DNA of 64,000 nt from Nonlabens sp. YIK11 (GCF_001413925.1 NZ_LBMJ01000001.1:868001-932000), one strand, 5' to 3'; positions 9,509 to 18,838 are shown, counted from the first letter of the stretch. The notes: generated from the sequence alone by a model not told the origin. Numbers and translations: made by a program.

Positions 9509-9979
9509 ATGAAAAATATACTTGCAACAGTGTTTGTGGCCTTATGTGCCTCATTTATCGCTACCGGTCAACAGATCAAAGACATGTCCACTGAAACCGT
9601 CACTAAAGAAGTGATGCAGGACGGCAAAAAAGTCTTTGAATACAAAGTAATTACCGAAGAGATTAAAAATCTACAGTTCAAAAAAGAAGACGCTAACGAT
9701 ACCAATCAAGAATTGGATCTAGATGGTTCACCTACTAAAATCATCAAAACCGTTTGGATCGATAAAGATGTCGATGGTATATATGATAAGAAGATCACCT
9801 TGACATACAATAGCGAGTATGATGCAGATATGGAGTTTGAAACCATTGCAGATGGTATTGTATTCACTAACGATCAAGGCCAAACCCAAATGATTACAGA
9901 TCTAGGGTTCTATGTAATGAACGCATCACAGGATGATGAGGTGTATATCAATGTAGATACCACATCAGTGACCTATTAG
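9509..9979 (+). CDS. Small secreted protein of unknown function
   Basis: 156 residues with a clear signal peptide (MKNILATVFVALCASFIATGQQ), so exported to periplasm or beyond. I do not recognise the mature part. It is acidic, with repeated beta-strand-like stretches (EVMQDGKKVFEYKVITEE, KIIKTVWIDKDVDGIYD, KKITLTYNSEYDAD). The DKDVDGIYD segment resembles a calcium-binding DxDxDG loop, which is an inference from spacing only. It has its own terminator and no close operon partner. Confidence 0.75.
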   Translation: MKNILATVFVALCASFIATGQQIKDMSTETVTKEVMQDGKKVFEYKVITEEIKNLQFKKEDANDTNQELDLDGSPTKIIKTVWIDKDVDGIYDKKITLTYNSEYDADMEFETIADGIVFTNDQGQTQMITDLGFYVMNASQDDEVYINVDTTSVTY

Positions 9980-10000
9980 TTTTCAAGTTCACCAAAACAT

Positions 10001-10032
10001 AAAACCCAGCAACGCTAGTTGCTGGGTTTTTT
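10001..10032. terminator. Rho-independent terminator, likely bidirectional
   Basis: AAACCCAGCAAC, loop GCTA, GTTGCTGGGTTT followed by T-run. It separates the secreted protein gene from the converging polA gene; the A-run on the left makes it usable from the polA side too. Confidence 0.85.
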
Positions 10033-10092
10033 GCTTGCTTAAGTTTAAGACAAGGAGAGTATAAGAAGTATTTCTATCGAGCAGAAAAAGGC

Positions 10093-12927
10093 TTAATGCG
10101 CCTCTAACCAATTCTCACCAATACCAACTTCCACATCTAACGGTACGCTCATTTTATAGGCGTTTTGCATTTCTTCCTGAATTAGTTTTTTCATGTCCTC
10201 CAATTCATCATTGTGAATGTCAAAGACCAATTCATCATGTACCTGAAGCAACATATTTGACCTGCAGTTGAGCTTTTCAAATTTCTTATGAATATTGATC
10301 ATCGCAATCTTAATGATGTCTGCCGCACTACCTTGTATAGGTGCGTTGACGGCATTACGCTCGGCAGCGCCTCGTACGACGGCATTGGAACTGTTGATGT
10401 CTTTTAAGTAGCGACGTCTGCCCAGCACCGTTTCCACATAACCGTTCTCTCTCGCAAAGGCGACCTGATCATCCATATAGGCGCGCAGCTTGGGATAGGT
10501 TTTGTAGTAGGTGTCGATTAGTTCCTTGGCTTCACTGCGGTCCAGGTCGGTTTGATTGCTCAACCCAAATGCCGAAACGCCATAGATGATTCCAAAATTC
10601 ACGGTTTTGGCATTGCTACGCTGTTCTCTAGTCACGTCTTCCAGAGCGACGTCAAAAACTTTAGCCGCCGTAGAGGCGTGAATATCTTCACCACTCTGGA
10701 ACGCAGCCATCATGTTTTCTTCTTCACTCAACGCTGCGATAATGCGCAATTCAATTTGCGAGTAATCGGCTGCGAGAAGCGTGTAATTTTCATCACGTGG
10801 GACAAAGGCCTTGCGCACCTGTCGACCACGTTCGGTTCTGATAGGAATATTTTGCAGGTTGGGATCTGTCGAGCTCAATCTACCGGTAGCCGCCACGGTT
10901 TGCATGTAATTGGTATGGATGCGTTGCGTGTCTGGATTCACCTGATTAGGCAAGGCATCCACATAGGTGCTTTGCAACTTTGCCAGACCGCGATATTCCA
11001 GGACATCTGCGATGATCTGGTGGTCTTTGGCAAGGTAACTCAACACATCTTCAGCGGTGGAATATTGACCGGTTTTGGTTTTTTTAGGCTTGTCCACCAG
11101 CTTCAATTTCCCAAAAAGGATTTCTCCCAACTGCTTCGGTGAGCCTATATTGAACTCTTCGCCAGCTTCCTTGTAGATATTTTTTTCCAGCGCAGCGATG
11201 TCTTCTGTTAGCTTTCGCGAAAGCGAACTCAAATAATCCTCATCCAGATTGATTCCTTCTATTTCCATGTCTGCAAGAACTCTCAACAATGGGATCTCGA
11301 TGTCTGCAAAGAGTTTATCGGTGCCTGCGGCTTTGAGCTCTGGCGTGAAATGTTGCTTGAGTTGGAAGGTGATATCTGCATCCTCTACCGCATATTCCTT
11401 GACTTTTTCCACGTCCACGTCACGCATGGATTTTTGGTTCTTGCCTTTTTTACCGATCAGCTTCACGATGGATTGAGGCGTGTAGTTGAGATAGGTTTCT
11501 GCCAAAATATCCATGTTGTGACGCATGTCTGGATTGATGAGGTAATGCGCCAGCATGGTGTCAAAAATGGGTCCTTTGACATCTACCTGGTACTTGTCCA
11601 ACACCTTAATGTCATACTTTAAATTCTGTCCAATCTTCTCAATTTCCGTCGATTCAAAAAATGGCTTGAGTTGATCCACTATGGCTTGAGCCTGCTCGCG
11701 ATCCTCTGGAATAGGCAGGTAATATCCTTTTCCTTTTTCCCAGCAAAAGGCGATCCCAACCAGCTCTGCAGCTAGTGGATCCAGACTGGTAGTCTCTGTA
11801 TCAAAACAGACGCTGGTTTGCTTCATGAGGGTTTGTAAGAACAACTTGGTTCCCATTCCTTCCTGTACGACTTGGTATAAGTGATCTGTAGTAGCGAGCG
11901 TTTGTCTTCCAGTGGCTTGGGCTTCGGCTTTGGTTCCAGAACCAGGCGTATCAAACAAGGAAAACTGACCAGCTCCTGCTGATGAATCTGAACTTGAACT
12001 AGAATTTGAATCTGTTGATTCAAGGATTTCTTTAGAAAAAATCTTAGCCAGCGTCTCCTTAGCCCTACGGAATTCCAACTCGTCAAAAATCTCGTGAACG
12101 GCTTCCACATCTGGATCGTCCAGCGTGTATTTGTCGGCACTAAAAGTGACGGGACAATCTAATTTGATGGTAGCGAGTTGTTTGGAAAGACGCCCCAACT
12201 CTGCATTCTCTCTAATTTTCTCGCCCAGTTTGCCTTTGATATTCTCTGCATTTTCCAGCAAGGCTTCCATGCTGCCGTACTCTTTGATGTACTTTTTGGC
12301 GGTTTTATCACCTACACCAGGCAATCCAGGAATGTTATCACTGGAATCACCCATCATTCCTAGATAATCAATCACTTGTTCTGGTCGCTCTACCTCAAAA
12401 CGTTTTTGAACCTCTGGAATGCCCCATATTTCAATACCATTACCCATGCGGGCTGGCTTGTACATAAAAATCTTTTCAGAAACCAGTTGTGCATAATCCT
12501 TATCTGGCGTGACCATATAGACGGTAAAACCTTCTTTTTCCGCTTGTTTTGAAAGTGTCCCAATCAAATCATCTGCCTCGATACCAGCTTCTACCACGAT
12601 AGGTATGTGCATGGCTTTAAGGATGCGCTGTATGTAGGGAATGGCTAGTCGTATGGCTTCTGGTGTTTCATCGCGATTGGCCTTATAATCCTCGTACAAT
12701 TCGGTGCGTTCTGCGCTTCCTTCCTTGTCAAAAGCAACGGCCAGATATTCCGGTTTCTCACGGCGTATGACGTCAAATAAAGAGTTGGTAAAACCCATGA
12801 TGGCACTGGTATCCATGCCCTGCGAATTGATTCGCGGGTTTTTGATGAGTGCGTAATAGCCTCTAAAAATCAGGGCATAGGCATCAAGTAAAAACAGTCT
12901 TTTATCGTCAGTTCCGTCGTTTGTCAA
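10093..12927 (-). CDS. polA: DNA polymerase I
   Basis: 944 residues, the normal size for the three-domain enzyme that fills gaps and removes primers. N-terminal 5'-3' flap nuclease (residues 1-about 290; LFLLDAYALIFRGYYA, EADDLIGTL, GDSSDNIPGLPGVGDKTA). Middle 3'-5' exonuclease domain (about 340-530) that keeps acidic motif residues in VCFDTETTSLDPL, so it is probably active in proofreading. C-terminal polymerase with motif A DYSQIELRIIAALS, motif B RSNAKTVNFGIIYGVSAFG and motif C QVHDELVFD. A Ser-rich linker (SNSSSSSDSSAG) joins the first two domains. A palindrome copy at 11211-11225 encodes SLSRK in the helix before the AGEEFNIGSPKQL block. Confidence 0.98.
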   Translation of the reverse strand: MTNDGTDDKRLFLLDAYALIFRGYYALIKNPRINSQGMDTSAIMGFTNSLFDVIRREKPEYLAVAFDKEGSAERTELYEDYKANRDETPEAIRLAIPYIQRILKAMHIPIVVEAGIEADDLIGTLSKQAEKEGFTVYMVTPDKDYAQLVSEKIFMYKPARMGNGIEIWGIPEVQKRFEVERPEQVIDYLGMMGDSSDNIPGLPGVGDKTAKKYIKEYGSMEALLENAENIKGKLGEKIRENAELGRLSKQLATIKLDCPVTFSADKYTLDDPDVEAVHEIFDELEFRRAKETLAKIFSKEILESTDSNSSSSSDSSAGAGQFSLFDTPGSGTKAEAQATGRQTLATTDHLYQVVQEGMGTKLFLQTLMKQTSVCFDTETTSLDPLAAELVGIAFCWEKGKGYYLPIPEDREQAQAIVDQLKPFFESTEIEKIGQNLKYDIKVLDKYQVDVKGPIFDTMLAHYLINPDMRHNMDILAETYLNYTPQSIVKLIGKKGKNQKSMRDVDVEKVKEYAVEDADITFQLKQHFTPELKAAGTDKLFADIEIPLLRVLADMEIEGINLDEDYLSSLSRKLTEDIAALEKNIYKEAGEEFNIGSPKQLGEILFGKLKLVDKPKKTKTGQYSTAEDVLSYLAKDHQIIADVLEYRGLAKLQSTYVDALPNQVNPDTQRIHTNYMQTVAATGRLSSTDPNLQNIPIRTERGRQVRKAFVPRDENYTLLAADYSQIELRIIAALSEEENMMAAFQSGEDIHASTAAKVFDVALEDVTREQRSNAKTVNFGIIYGVSAFGLSNQTDLDRSEAKELIDTYYKTYPKLRAYMDDQVAFARENGYVETVLGRRRYLKDINSSNAVVRGAAERNAVNAPIQGSAADIIKIAMINIHKKFEKLNCRSNMLLQVHDELVFDIHNDELEDMKKLIQEEMQNAYKMSVPLDVEVGIGENWLEAH
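11211..11225. repeat. Dispersed palindrome copy, coding
   Basis: Exact 14-base core GCTTTCGCGAAAGC plus G inside polA, read on the minus strand as SLSRK. The right flank AA matches the full form; the base left of the core is A instead of C. Confidence 0.88.
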
Positions 12928-13087
12928 AGTGTGTGGATTTTAGGAATGCTAAGATAAAATTCTCTTGCGAGAATGAACTTGAAATTGAACTCGAACTTGG
13001 GATGGAAAAATAACCTGAGGTCTGTCAACCAGTATCGAGCGACAGTCGAGATATGGTTGTAGTACAATTTTTATCGAACGAAAACGC

Positions 13088-13154
13088 TCCTTCTCGACAT
13101 TTCGGTAAGCTCAATGCAGCGCTGTCGCTCGAAGCGGCTCCCATAAGAGAAGGA
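13088..13154. repeat. Intergenic inverted repeat
   Basis: TCCTTCTC (13088-13095) and GAGAAGGA (13147-13154) are perfect 8-base arms around a sequence containing GCTGTCGCTCGAAGCGGC. It looks like one of the dispersed intergenic repeats of this genome type. Confidence 0.55.
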
Positions 13155-13165
13155 TTGATGTTATC

Positions 13166-13207
13166 TCGCTTTCGCGCCTGCCTGCCGGCAGGCAGGCGCG
13201 AAAGCGA
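13166..13207. repeat. Enlarged palindrome, perfect 42-base form
   Basis: Outer arms TCGCTTTCGCG / CGCGAAAGCGA flank an inner palindrome CCTGCCTGCCGGCAGGCAGG; together they form a perfect 42-base palindrome. The inner part sits exactly at the centre of the short palindrome. It lies 26 bases downstream of the MFS stop (minus strand) and may act as its terminator. Confidence 0.88.
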
Positions 13208-13232
13208 ACTAATTAAAAGTCAGGTTTATAAT

Positions 13233-14498
13233 TCAATCCTTATCGTTGTCCTCAAAGTCTTTGGTCAAGTCCAGGTTTCTAAAAGTAGGCGATACCACGG
13301 CAGTAGTGATCACCGTGATGAGTGTCATCGTACCACCAAAGACCACGGCTGTCACGGTACCCATAAGCTTTGCAGTGACGCCGCTTTCAAAAGCACCCAA
13401 CTCGTTGGAAGATCCCACAAACATGGAATTCACGCTGGCGACCCGACCGCGCATGTGATCTGGTGTTTTGAGTTGCAGGATGGTCTGGCGTATGACCATA
13501 GAAACTCCATCTGTCACTCCGCTAAAAAAGAGCGCCACCAGAGATACCCAAAAAATGGAGGACAATCCAAATGCGATGATACAAAGGCCAAACCCAAAGA
13601 TGGCTACCAGTAACTTTTTACCTGCGTTTTTACTGATGGGAATGTAAGCGGTAGCAATCATGGTCAATATCGCTCCAACCGATGGTGCCGCTCGCAGGAT
13701 GCCAAAACCTTCACTTCCTACCTTAAGAATGTCCTGCGCAAAAATCGGCAGCAGGATCACGGCACCACCAAAAAGTACCGATACCATGTCTAGTGTGAGC
13801 GCTCCTAAAATCGATTTGGTTTTAAATACGAAAGTCAAACCTTCTTTAAGGCTTTGTTTGATGGGTTCGTTGATTTTGGTATTAAGGATGGGTTTCTTGC
13901 CTATAAACATGACGGCTAATAACGCCAGCATCACGAGGCTAAATACAATGAGTAGCGACCAGTGCACACCAAACCAGCTTATCGCAAAGCCTGAAAAAGC
14001 CAGTCCTACTACAGAGGCGATTTGCCACGAGGAGCTACTCCAAGTCGCTGCGTTGGGATAGACTTTTTTGGGAACGATAAGCGCAATTAACGAGAACAAA
14101 ATAGGACCGAAAAAGGATCTCAAAAAGCCACCAAAAAACACCAACGCATACACAGAATATAAAATAGTGTTGGTTTCCCAGCCGTCAATAAATGCTGGCC
14201 AGGTCAATAAAAACAAACCCAAACTGATCAATGAAAATGCTCCAATGATCAAAGCCAGTAAATTCCGTTTTTCTCGTTGATCTACGATATGACCTGCAAA
14301 AAGTGCCATTCCAAATGCTGGAATAAATTCCATCAAACCTATGATAGCAAGCGACAACGGATCTTTAGTCAACGAATACACTTCCCATTCTATGACGATA
14401 AATTGCATGGACCACCCAAAGACCAGCAAAAAACGCATGAGCAGGAAAATGTTGAATTCTCTATATCGCAGTGCTGCGTAAGGATCGTTTATGGCCAA
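13233..14498 (-). CDS. MFS transporter
   Basis: Major facilitator superfamily permease, 421 residues, with about 12 hydrophobic segments. The typical loop 2-3 signature appears as AGHIVDQREKRNLL, and a related repeat lies in the second half (GVTDGVSMVIRQTILQLKTPDHMRGRVASV). The RGRVASV/MRGR motif is common in the MFS_3 group of enterobactin-exporter-like and macrolide-efflux-like permeases. It is probably a drug or metabolite exporter in the inner membrane, but the substrate is unknown. The enlarged palindrome lies just after its stop. Confidence 0.88.
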   Translation of the reverse strand: MAINDPYAALRYREFNIFLLMRFLLVFGWSMQFIVIEWEVYSLTKDPLSLAIIGLMEFIPAFGMALFAGHIVDQREKRNLLALIIGAFSLISLGLFLLTWPAFIDGWETNTILYSVYALVFFGGFLRSFFGPILFSLIALIVPKKVYPNAATWSSSSWQIASVVGLAFSGFAISWFGVHWSLLIVFSLVMLALLAVMFIGKKPILNTKINEPIKQSLKEGLTFVFKTKSILGALTLDMVSVLFGGAVILLPIFAQDILKVGSEGFGILRAAPSVGAILTMIATAYIPISKNAGKKLLVAIFGFGLCIIAFGLSSIFWVSLVALFFSGVTDGVSMVIRQTILQLKTPDHMRGRVASVNSMFVGSSNELGAFESGVTAKLMGTVTAVVFGGTMTLITVITTAVVSPTFRNLDLTKDFEDNDKD

Positions 14499-14679
14499 GG
14501 TGGAATTTTTGTGAATGCGAAATTAAATCAATTCCAAAGAAATACGTGTTTGTGCTAAACCTACTGTGGTCGAGAGTTACATCCGAATATCGATGTTGTA
14601 TCCAGAGACAAAAGATTAAGCTCGAATGAGCACGTTCATTGTTACTATTTAGTTCGGTAGGTAAAAATGAAATGATATT

Positions 14680-15837
14680 CTAGAAAATTCCCGCGTAAGC
14701 GCTATTGTTAATCCCGATGAGTGACGGATCAAAGTCTAGCTTATTTTTCAATAGAGAGGCATAAACGCTTCTAAAATCAATGTCATGAATGAGATCACCA
14801 TCAGATAGGTTGGCGAGATTTGGATTCTTGCCCAGTACGCGACCGCGATTGTTGCCACCCACGATAAATACTGGCGCCGCTGTGCCGTGATCTGTACCGC
14901 TGCCATTATCCTTGACTCGACGACCAAACTCTGAAAAAATCACCAATGTGATGCGGTCCATAAGTCCGGCACTTTTCAAATCCTTGTAGAAGGAAAATAC
15001 GGCATCGTTTACCTCAGTTAGTTTTCTCGCATGGGTTCCCAACTGATTGTTGTGCGTATCAAAACCACCCAAGGATGTGTAGTAGACCTTAGAATTCAAC
15101 TCGCCTTTGATAAGCTGGGCAATCCATTTGAGCTGTACCGCAAGAGCAGATTTTGGATAACCATATTCTTGTCCGGCTTTTTTCAGTGCTTTCTGGATTT
15201 CCTTGCTTCCATCTTGAGTTCCTGCTGCTATAGTGCGTACAAAGTCTAGTGATGGATGACCAGATAGGTCCATTTCAGTTTGCAGGTTAGTCTTGAATCT
15301 GTTGACGTCTCGTACCGTGATGCTGTTGGGTTCAGATCCTTTTAAAGCGAGATTGTCGATGCGATCCACATTCATCCCAGCGGTTGGGATGATATCATCA
15401 CACTGCACATCTAGATAACGTCCCAACCACCCATTGCGTAAATATTCACTGGACTTGCTGCCGGTTTGCCATATTTCCTGACTACGGAAATGTGATTTCA
15501 CCGGTTCTGGATAACCTACATTTTGAAGAACCGTTAAATCACCAGCTTGCTGGATCGCCGCAAGGCCTTTCAATGCTGGGTGAAATCCCATTCCTTTATT
15601 TTTATTGATCACATCATCTGCAGATAGTTTTATGGTAGGACGATATTCCTGATATAAAGGATCCTCAAATGGCACATAAGTATTGAGCCCGTCGTTACCA
15701 CCATCCAATTGTAGAAAAACTAAAGATTGCTCACCCATAGAAGCATATTTATGGGCAGCTGCCTTTAAAAAGTTGGGCAGCATCATGGCACCGCTGGATG
15801 CGGTAGCGGTCAAGGTCATAAAATTTCTTCTGTTCAT
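14680..15837 (-). CDS. DUF1501 family protein, Tat-type exported
   Basis: 385 residues of the DUF1501 family, distantly related to alkaline-phosphatase/sulfatase folds. The N-terminus MNRRNFMTLTATASSGAMMLP has a twin-arginine-like RRNFM motif followed by a weak hydrophobic stretch, pointing to Tat export. Conserved parts include LQLDGGNDGLNTYVPFED, FDTHNNQLGTH, VIFSEFGRRVKDNGSGTDHGTAAPVF. The histidines and aspartates in these blocks could bind metal. It lies 11 bases after the DUF1800 gene, and the two families are regularly found as neighbours. The biochemical role is not known. Confidence 0.9.
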   Translation of the reverse strand: MNRRNFMTLTATASSGAMMLPNFLKAAAHKYASMGEQSLVFLQLDGGNDGLNTYVPFEDPLYQEYRPTIKLSADDVINKNKGMGFHPALKGLAAIQQAGDLTVLQNVGYPEPVKSHFRSQEIWQTGSKSSEYLRNGWLGRYLDVQCDDIIPTAGMNVDRIDNLALKGSEPNSITVRDVNRFKTNLQTEMDLSGHPSLDFVRTIAAGTQDGSKEIQKALKKAGQEYGYPKSALAVQLKWIAQLIKGELNSKVYYTSLGGFDTHNNQLGTHARKLTEVNDAVFSFYKDLKSAGLMDRITLVIFSEFGRRVKDNGSGTDHGTAAPVFIVGGNNRGRVLGKNPNLANLSDGDLIHDIDFRSVYASLLKNKLDFDPSLIGINNSAYAGIF

Positions 15838-15848
15838 GAGGCTGCCTT

Positions 15849-17225
15849 TTAAATCACCTGATATTCTGGTGTGGTGATGATGTATTCATAGGCTCGTAAA
15901 ATTCCTAATTCTGAGCCTTCCTTATGGGGTTGGAAGTCATACTTCAATATTTCTTCTAAATCTGCCTGTATGGTAGGTGTCGTGATGGTTAAGGTCTGAT
16001 CCAATAGGTACGCGATGATTTGCTTGTTGTTTTCCAATTCTTTTGGAATTTGTAAATCAGGCAATTCAGGATCTGTAGACCTGTTCATCACGTTGCGCTT
16101 GGAAATGCGTTCCCCAGAAATTAACATACGAGCGACTTGATTGCGTCTTAATAAAATGGAAGAGGTGATCCAGGAATTGCCGCCTTCCCAACCCTTAACA
16201 TTCGGTTGATTATAAAGATCCATGGATTGATCGCGCAGGAATGTCACAATTTGTTTGGGTTCTATACGATCCTCAAGGTGCAGCTCCTGTATGGTTTGTA
16301 ATGCAAAACGTAATGGATCCTTTACTTTGCTAGCGATGGGATTTTTATCGTATTCCGTTAGGAATATTTTCTCAAGAAGCGGTTGGATCTCAAAATCCTG
16401 CTCTCTAAAATAATCACCGTATTCCTTAATCAATGCTGTAGATGGATTGTCGTATACAAACCATTGGAGGATCTTTTCTGTAATAAGATAAGGAATGGCT
16501 TCTTGTTCAAAAATAATATCCACGATGGCATCGCTATCAAAAAAACCAGTTTTTCCTAAATAAGTGATCTCTTCATTTTCTCGCTGTCTGTTGCGGTAGT
16601 TACCTTTTTGATTACCATAAGTAAGTCCAGCTAGAGCTTTGGCACCACTTTTTACATCTGCTTCTGTGTAGTTGCCTATGCCTAGTGTGAAAAGTTCCAA
16701 CAGTTCACGACTCAAATTTTCGTTATTGCTGCCCTTTCGGTTTTTATCATTGTCCAAATAGGAAATCACTGCGTTGGACTTAACCATCGTTTTGGTCAAT
16801 TCCCTAAAGTTACCGAAGGCCTGTTCATACAGCGCTGTATAGTGTTCAAAAATCCATGGCGCTACCTTGACCTTCTGGTAAGTAGCCACATAATGATTGT
16901 GCCAGAAACACACCATGTTTTCGCGCAAAGGGAATTGGGCACCCTGCATGCGCTGTATCCAGTCAAGGCTTATACTGCGCAGGTTTTGCCGTTGTTCCCG
17001 TCGGGCTTCGGCTTTTTGTTCTGGAGATAATTGGTTCAGTTCCCTGCGACGAGACCTGATCGATTGAAAATCCATGGGCTGTCCTTCCAAAAACTCTGGA
17101 ATGTCCATGGGATCGTTATAGGCAAAGGATTTTGCGAGATATCCAGCAAACCCCAAATCACTAATCAAATCTTGTTGCGCAGTGCTAAATCCCAGCCGTA
17201 GCGACCATATGGCTTGCTTATTCAT
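15849..17225 (-). CDS. DUF1800 family protein
   Basis: 458 residues of the DUF1800 family, first gene of a two-gene operon with DUF1501. The ATG at 17225 (MNKQAIWSLRLGFSTAQQ) is preferred over an upstream GTG/ATG at 17249 because the family N-terminus begins with a helix of this type. Family blocks seen: MVCFWHNHYVATYQKV, NAVISYLDNDKNRKGSNNENLSRELLELFTLG, and the C-terminal GWEGGNSWITSSILLRRNQ. No signal peptide is obvious at this start. Function unknown; proposed roles for the pair are in exported or envelope-associated processes. Confidence 0.88.
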   Translation of the reverse strand: MNKQAIWSLRLGFSTAQQDLISDLGFAGYLAKSFAYNDPMDIPEFLEGQPMDFQSIRSRRRELNQLSPEQKAEARREQRQNLRSISLDWIQRMQGAQFPLRENMVCFWHNHYVATYQKVKVAPWIFEHYTALYEQAFGNFRELTKTMVKSNAVISYLDNDKNRKGSNNENLSRELLELFTLGIGNYTEADVKSGAKALAGLTYGNQKGNYRNRQRENEEITYLGKTGFFDSDAIVDIIFEQEAIPYLITEKILQWFVYDNPSTALIKEYGDYFREQDFEIQPLLEKIFLTEYDKNPIASKVKDPLRFALQTIQELHLEDRIEPKQIVTFLRDQSMDLYNQPNVKGWEGGNSWITSSILLRRNQVARMLISGERISKRNVMNRSTDPELPDLQIPKELENNKQIIAYLLDQTLTITTPTIQADLEEILKYDFQPHKEGSELGILRAYEYIITTPEYQVI

Positions 17226-17313
17226 ATCAGTGATTTGTACTAAGACCATTAAAGTTACTCAAAGTCTAGGCACGTCAACAACTTTAACATTTATAAGATT
17301 GATGTTGAGGTAG

Positions 17314-17333
17314 TTCGCTTTCGCGAAAGCGAA
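17314..17333. repeat. Dispersed palindrome copy, intergenic, full 20-base form
   Basis: Exact TTCGCTTTCGCGAAAGCGAA in the divergent spacer. Confidence 0.92.
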
Positions 17334-17485
17334 ACAATTTACAAGCGGCTATTAATAATGAAACTCTAGAGATGCTTTGATCTTTGGGTTCACGAGTGGT
17401 TACCGTTTAGCTTTGTAATGTGAAACAATGACCGACAAGGCGTGTAATCGTTCCAGGATGCGAACAATGGTTTTCATCTTGCTGT

Positions 17486-17493
17486 ATCTTTGT
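17486..17493 (+). promoter_or_regulatory. Possible -7 element of the metallophosphoesterase gene
   Basis: TATCTTTG fits TANNTTTG, 118 bases before the start codon, so a long leader would result. No TTG at the ideal spacing. Confidence 0.35.
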
Positions 17494-17611
17494 TCTTTAG
17501 TTGTAAAAGCTCGCGACGTACTGCGGGTATTTTTAATTTTTAGAATGTATTTATGACAAACTTAAGTGAGCAAAAGGTGGTTGCAGGGTTTGTTCCTAGT
17601 AGTTTCGCAGT

Positions 17612-18838
17612 ATGAGATGGATTGTAGCCTTATTAGTTGTAGTTGTATTTGAATTTTATTCGTTTCAACTTATCAGAACCTTATCACGTGGCCACTGGTG
17701 GAAATGGGTTTACCTAGCCATATCCATAGGCGTGTTTGCAAACTTAATTTTGCAATTTTATCTGCATCCAGACCGTACCGTGGTCTCTGGAGCACGGGAT
17801 TTTGCAGTGACCTTGTTTCTTGCCTTGCTACTCGCCAAAGTGATTTTCACAATTTTTATGCTAGGAGAAGATCTGTATCGACTGGCCGAAGGTCTGTTTC
17901 ATAAAATCAAAGGTGACTCCACAAGTGATGCTTTTCTCTCCAGCAGGCGTAAATTTATTTCCATGGTTGGATTGGGCGTTGCGGCGCTGCCTTTTGGTGC
18001 GATACTGTATGGCGCTTTTAAAGGCAAATACGATTATCAGGTACGTGAGTACGAATTGACTTTTAAAGACTTGCCAGATGCATTTGAAGGTTATAAGATT
18101 ACCCAGATAAGTGACATCCATGTAGGGTCTTTTGACGATAGGGAAGAAGTAAGTTATGCACTGAAACTTGTGAATAAACAGAAATCTGACGTGATATTAT
18201 TTACAGGCGATTTAGTCAATAACGTGTCAGAAGAAATGTATGGCTGGGAAGAACTATTTGGTTCCTTAAGTGCTAAAGATGGAGTCTATTCCATATTGGG
18301 GAATCATGATTATGGAGATTATGCCACCTGGGAATCTGATGCGGAAAAGAAAGCCAATCTGCAAGAACTTCTTGATATTCAAAAATCCATGGGCTGGCGA
18401 TTGCTGCTTGATGAAAATGTTTCCATCGACCGTGGCGCGGATTCCTTAAAGCTCGTAGGTGTTCAAAATTGGGGTGGCGGCCGTTTTCCTAAATATGGTG
18501 ATCTCAAGAAGGCTTCTGCCGGTTTGCAACCTGAGGATTTTAAAGTATTGATGTCTCACGACCCAACCCATTGGGATGCACAGGTTAAGGATAATCCAAC
18601 CAACTTTCACTTGACATTGAGCGGTCATACGCACGGTATGCAAATGGGAATTGAGATCCCAGGATGGATCAAACTGAGCCCGGCATGGTTTGTCTACAAG
18701 AAATGGGCTGGTATTTATAAGGAATACGACAGATTCTTGAACGTGAATCGAGGCTTTGGGTTTTTGGGATATTCTGGCCGCGCTGGGATCTGGCCAGAGA
18801 TTACCGTAATCACATTAAGAAAGGGCGCAGGTTCATAA
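17612..18838 (+). CDS. Membrane-anchored metallophosphoesterase
   Basis: 408 residues. Three to four hydrophobic segments in the first 140 residues (for example WIVALLVVVVFEFYS and LLLAKVIFTIFML) anchor the protein. The calcineurin-like phosphoesterase domain follows (about 160-400) with the full set of metal-binding motifs: QISDIHVGSF, LFTGDLVNN, LGNHDYGD, MSHDPTHWD and LSGHTHGMQMG. This layout is that of the YkuE/YaeI-type group, some of which act on lipid-linked phosphates, but the substrate is not given by sequence. The downstream thioredoxin-like gene on the same strand is about 100 bases away. Confidence 0.92.
   Translation: MRWIVALLVVVVFEFYSFQLIRTLSRGHWWKWVYLAISIGVFANLILQFYLHPDRTVVSGARDFAVTLFLALLLAKVIFTIFMLGEDLYRLAEGLFHKIKGDSTSDAFLSSRRKFISMVGLGVAALPFGAILYGAFKGKYDYQVREYELTFKDLPDAFEGYKITQISDIHVGSFDDREEVSYALKLVNKQKSDVILFTGDLVNNVSEEMYGWEELFGSLSAKDGVYSILGNHDYGDYATWESDAEKKANLQELLDIQKSMGWRLLLDENVSIDRGADSLKLVGVQNWGGGRFPKYGDLKKASAGLQPEDFKVLMSHDPTHWDAQVKDNPTNFHLTLSGHTHGMQMGIEIPGWIKLSPAWFVYKKWAGIYKEYDRFLNVNRGFGFLGYSGRAGIWPEITVITLRKGAGS

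Larger units (their letters stand above)
12928..13232. other. Gene-free spacer rich in inverted repeats
   Basis: Between polA and the MFS gene. No plausible gene: an open frame entering from 13053 only runs through repeats and then antisense to the MFS gene. It contains TCGAGCGACAGTCGA-type words near 13030-13045, an inverted repeat at 13088-13154, and a perfect 42-base palindrome at 13166-13207. Confidence 0.7.
17226..17611. other. Divergent spacer, no gene seen
   Basis: 386 bases between the DUF1800 gene and the metallophosphoesterase gene. It holds a perfect 20-base palindrome copy (17314-17333) and TANNTTTG-like boxes (TAGCTTTG at 17408-17415, TATCTTTG at 17486-17493). No open frame with coding character. 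Confidence 0.6.

Noticed and set aside
10552..11142. 196-codon plus-strand frame opposite polA
   Set aside because: Shadow of a strong, fully conserved polA coding frame, with a composition typical of antisense reading.
13053..13613. 186-codon open frame on the plus strand
   Set aside because: It starts in the repeat-rich spacer, reads through the 42-base palindrome and continues antisense to the MFS gene; no protein character of its own.
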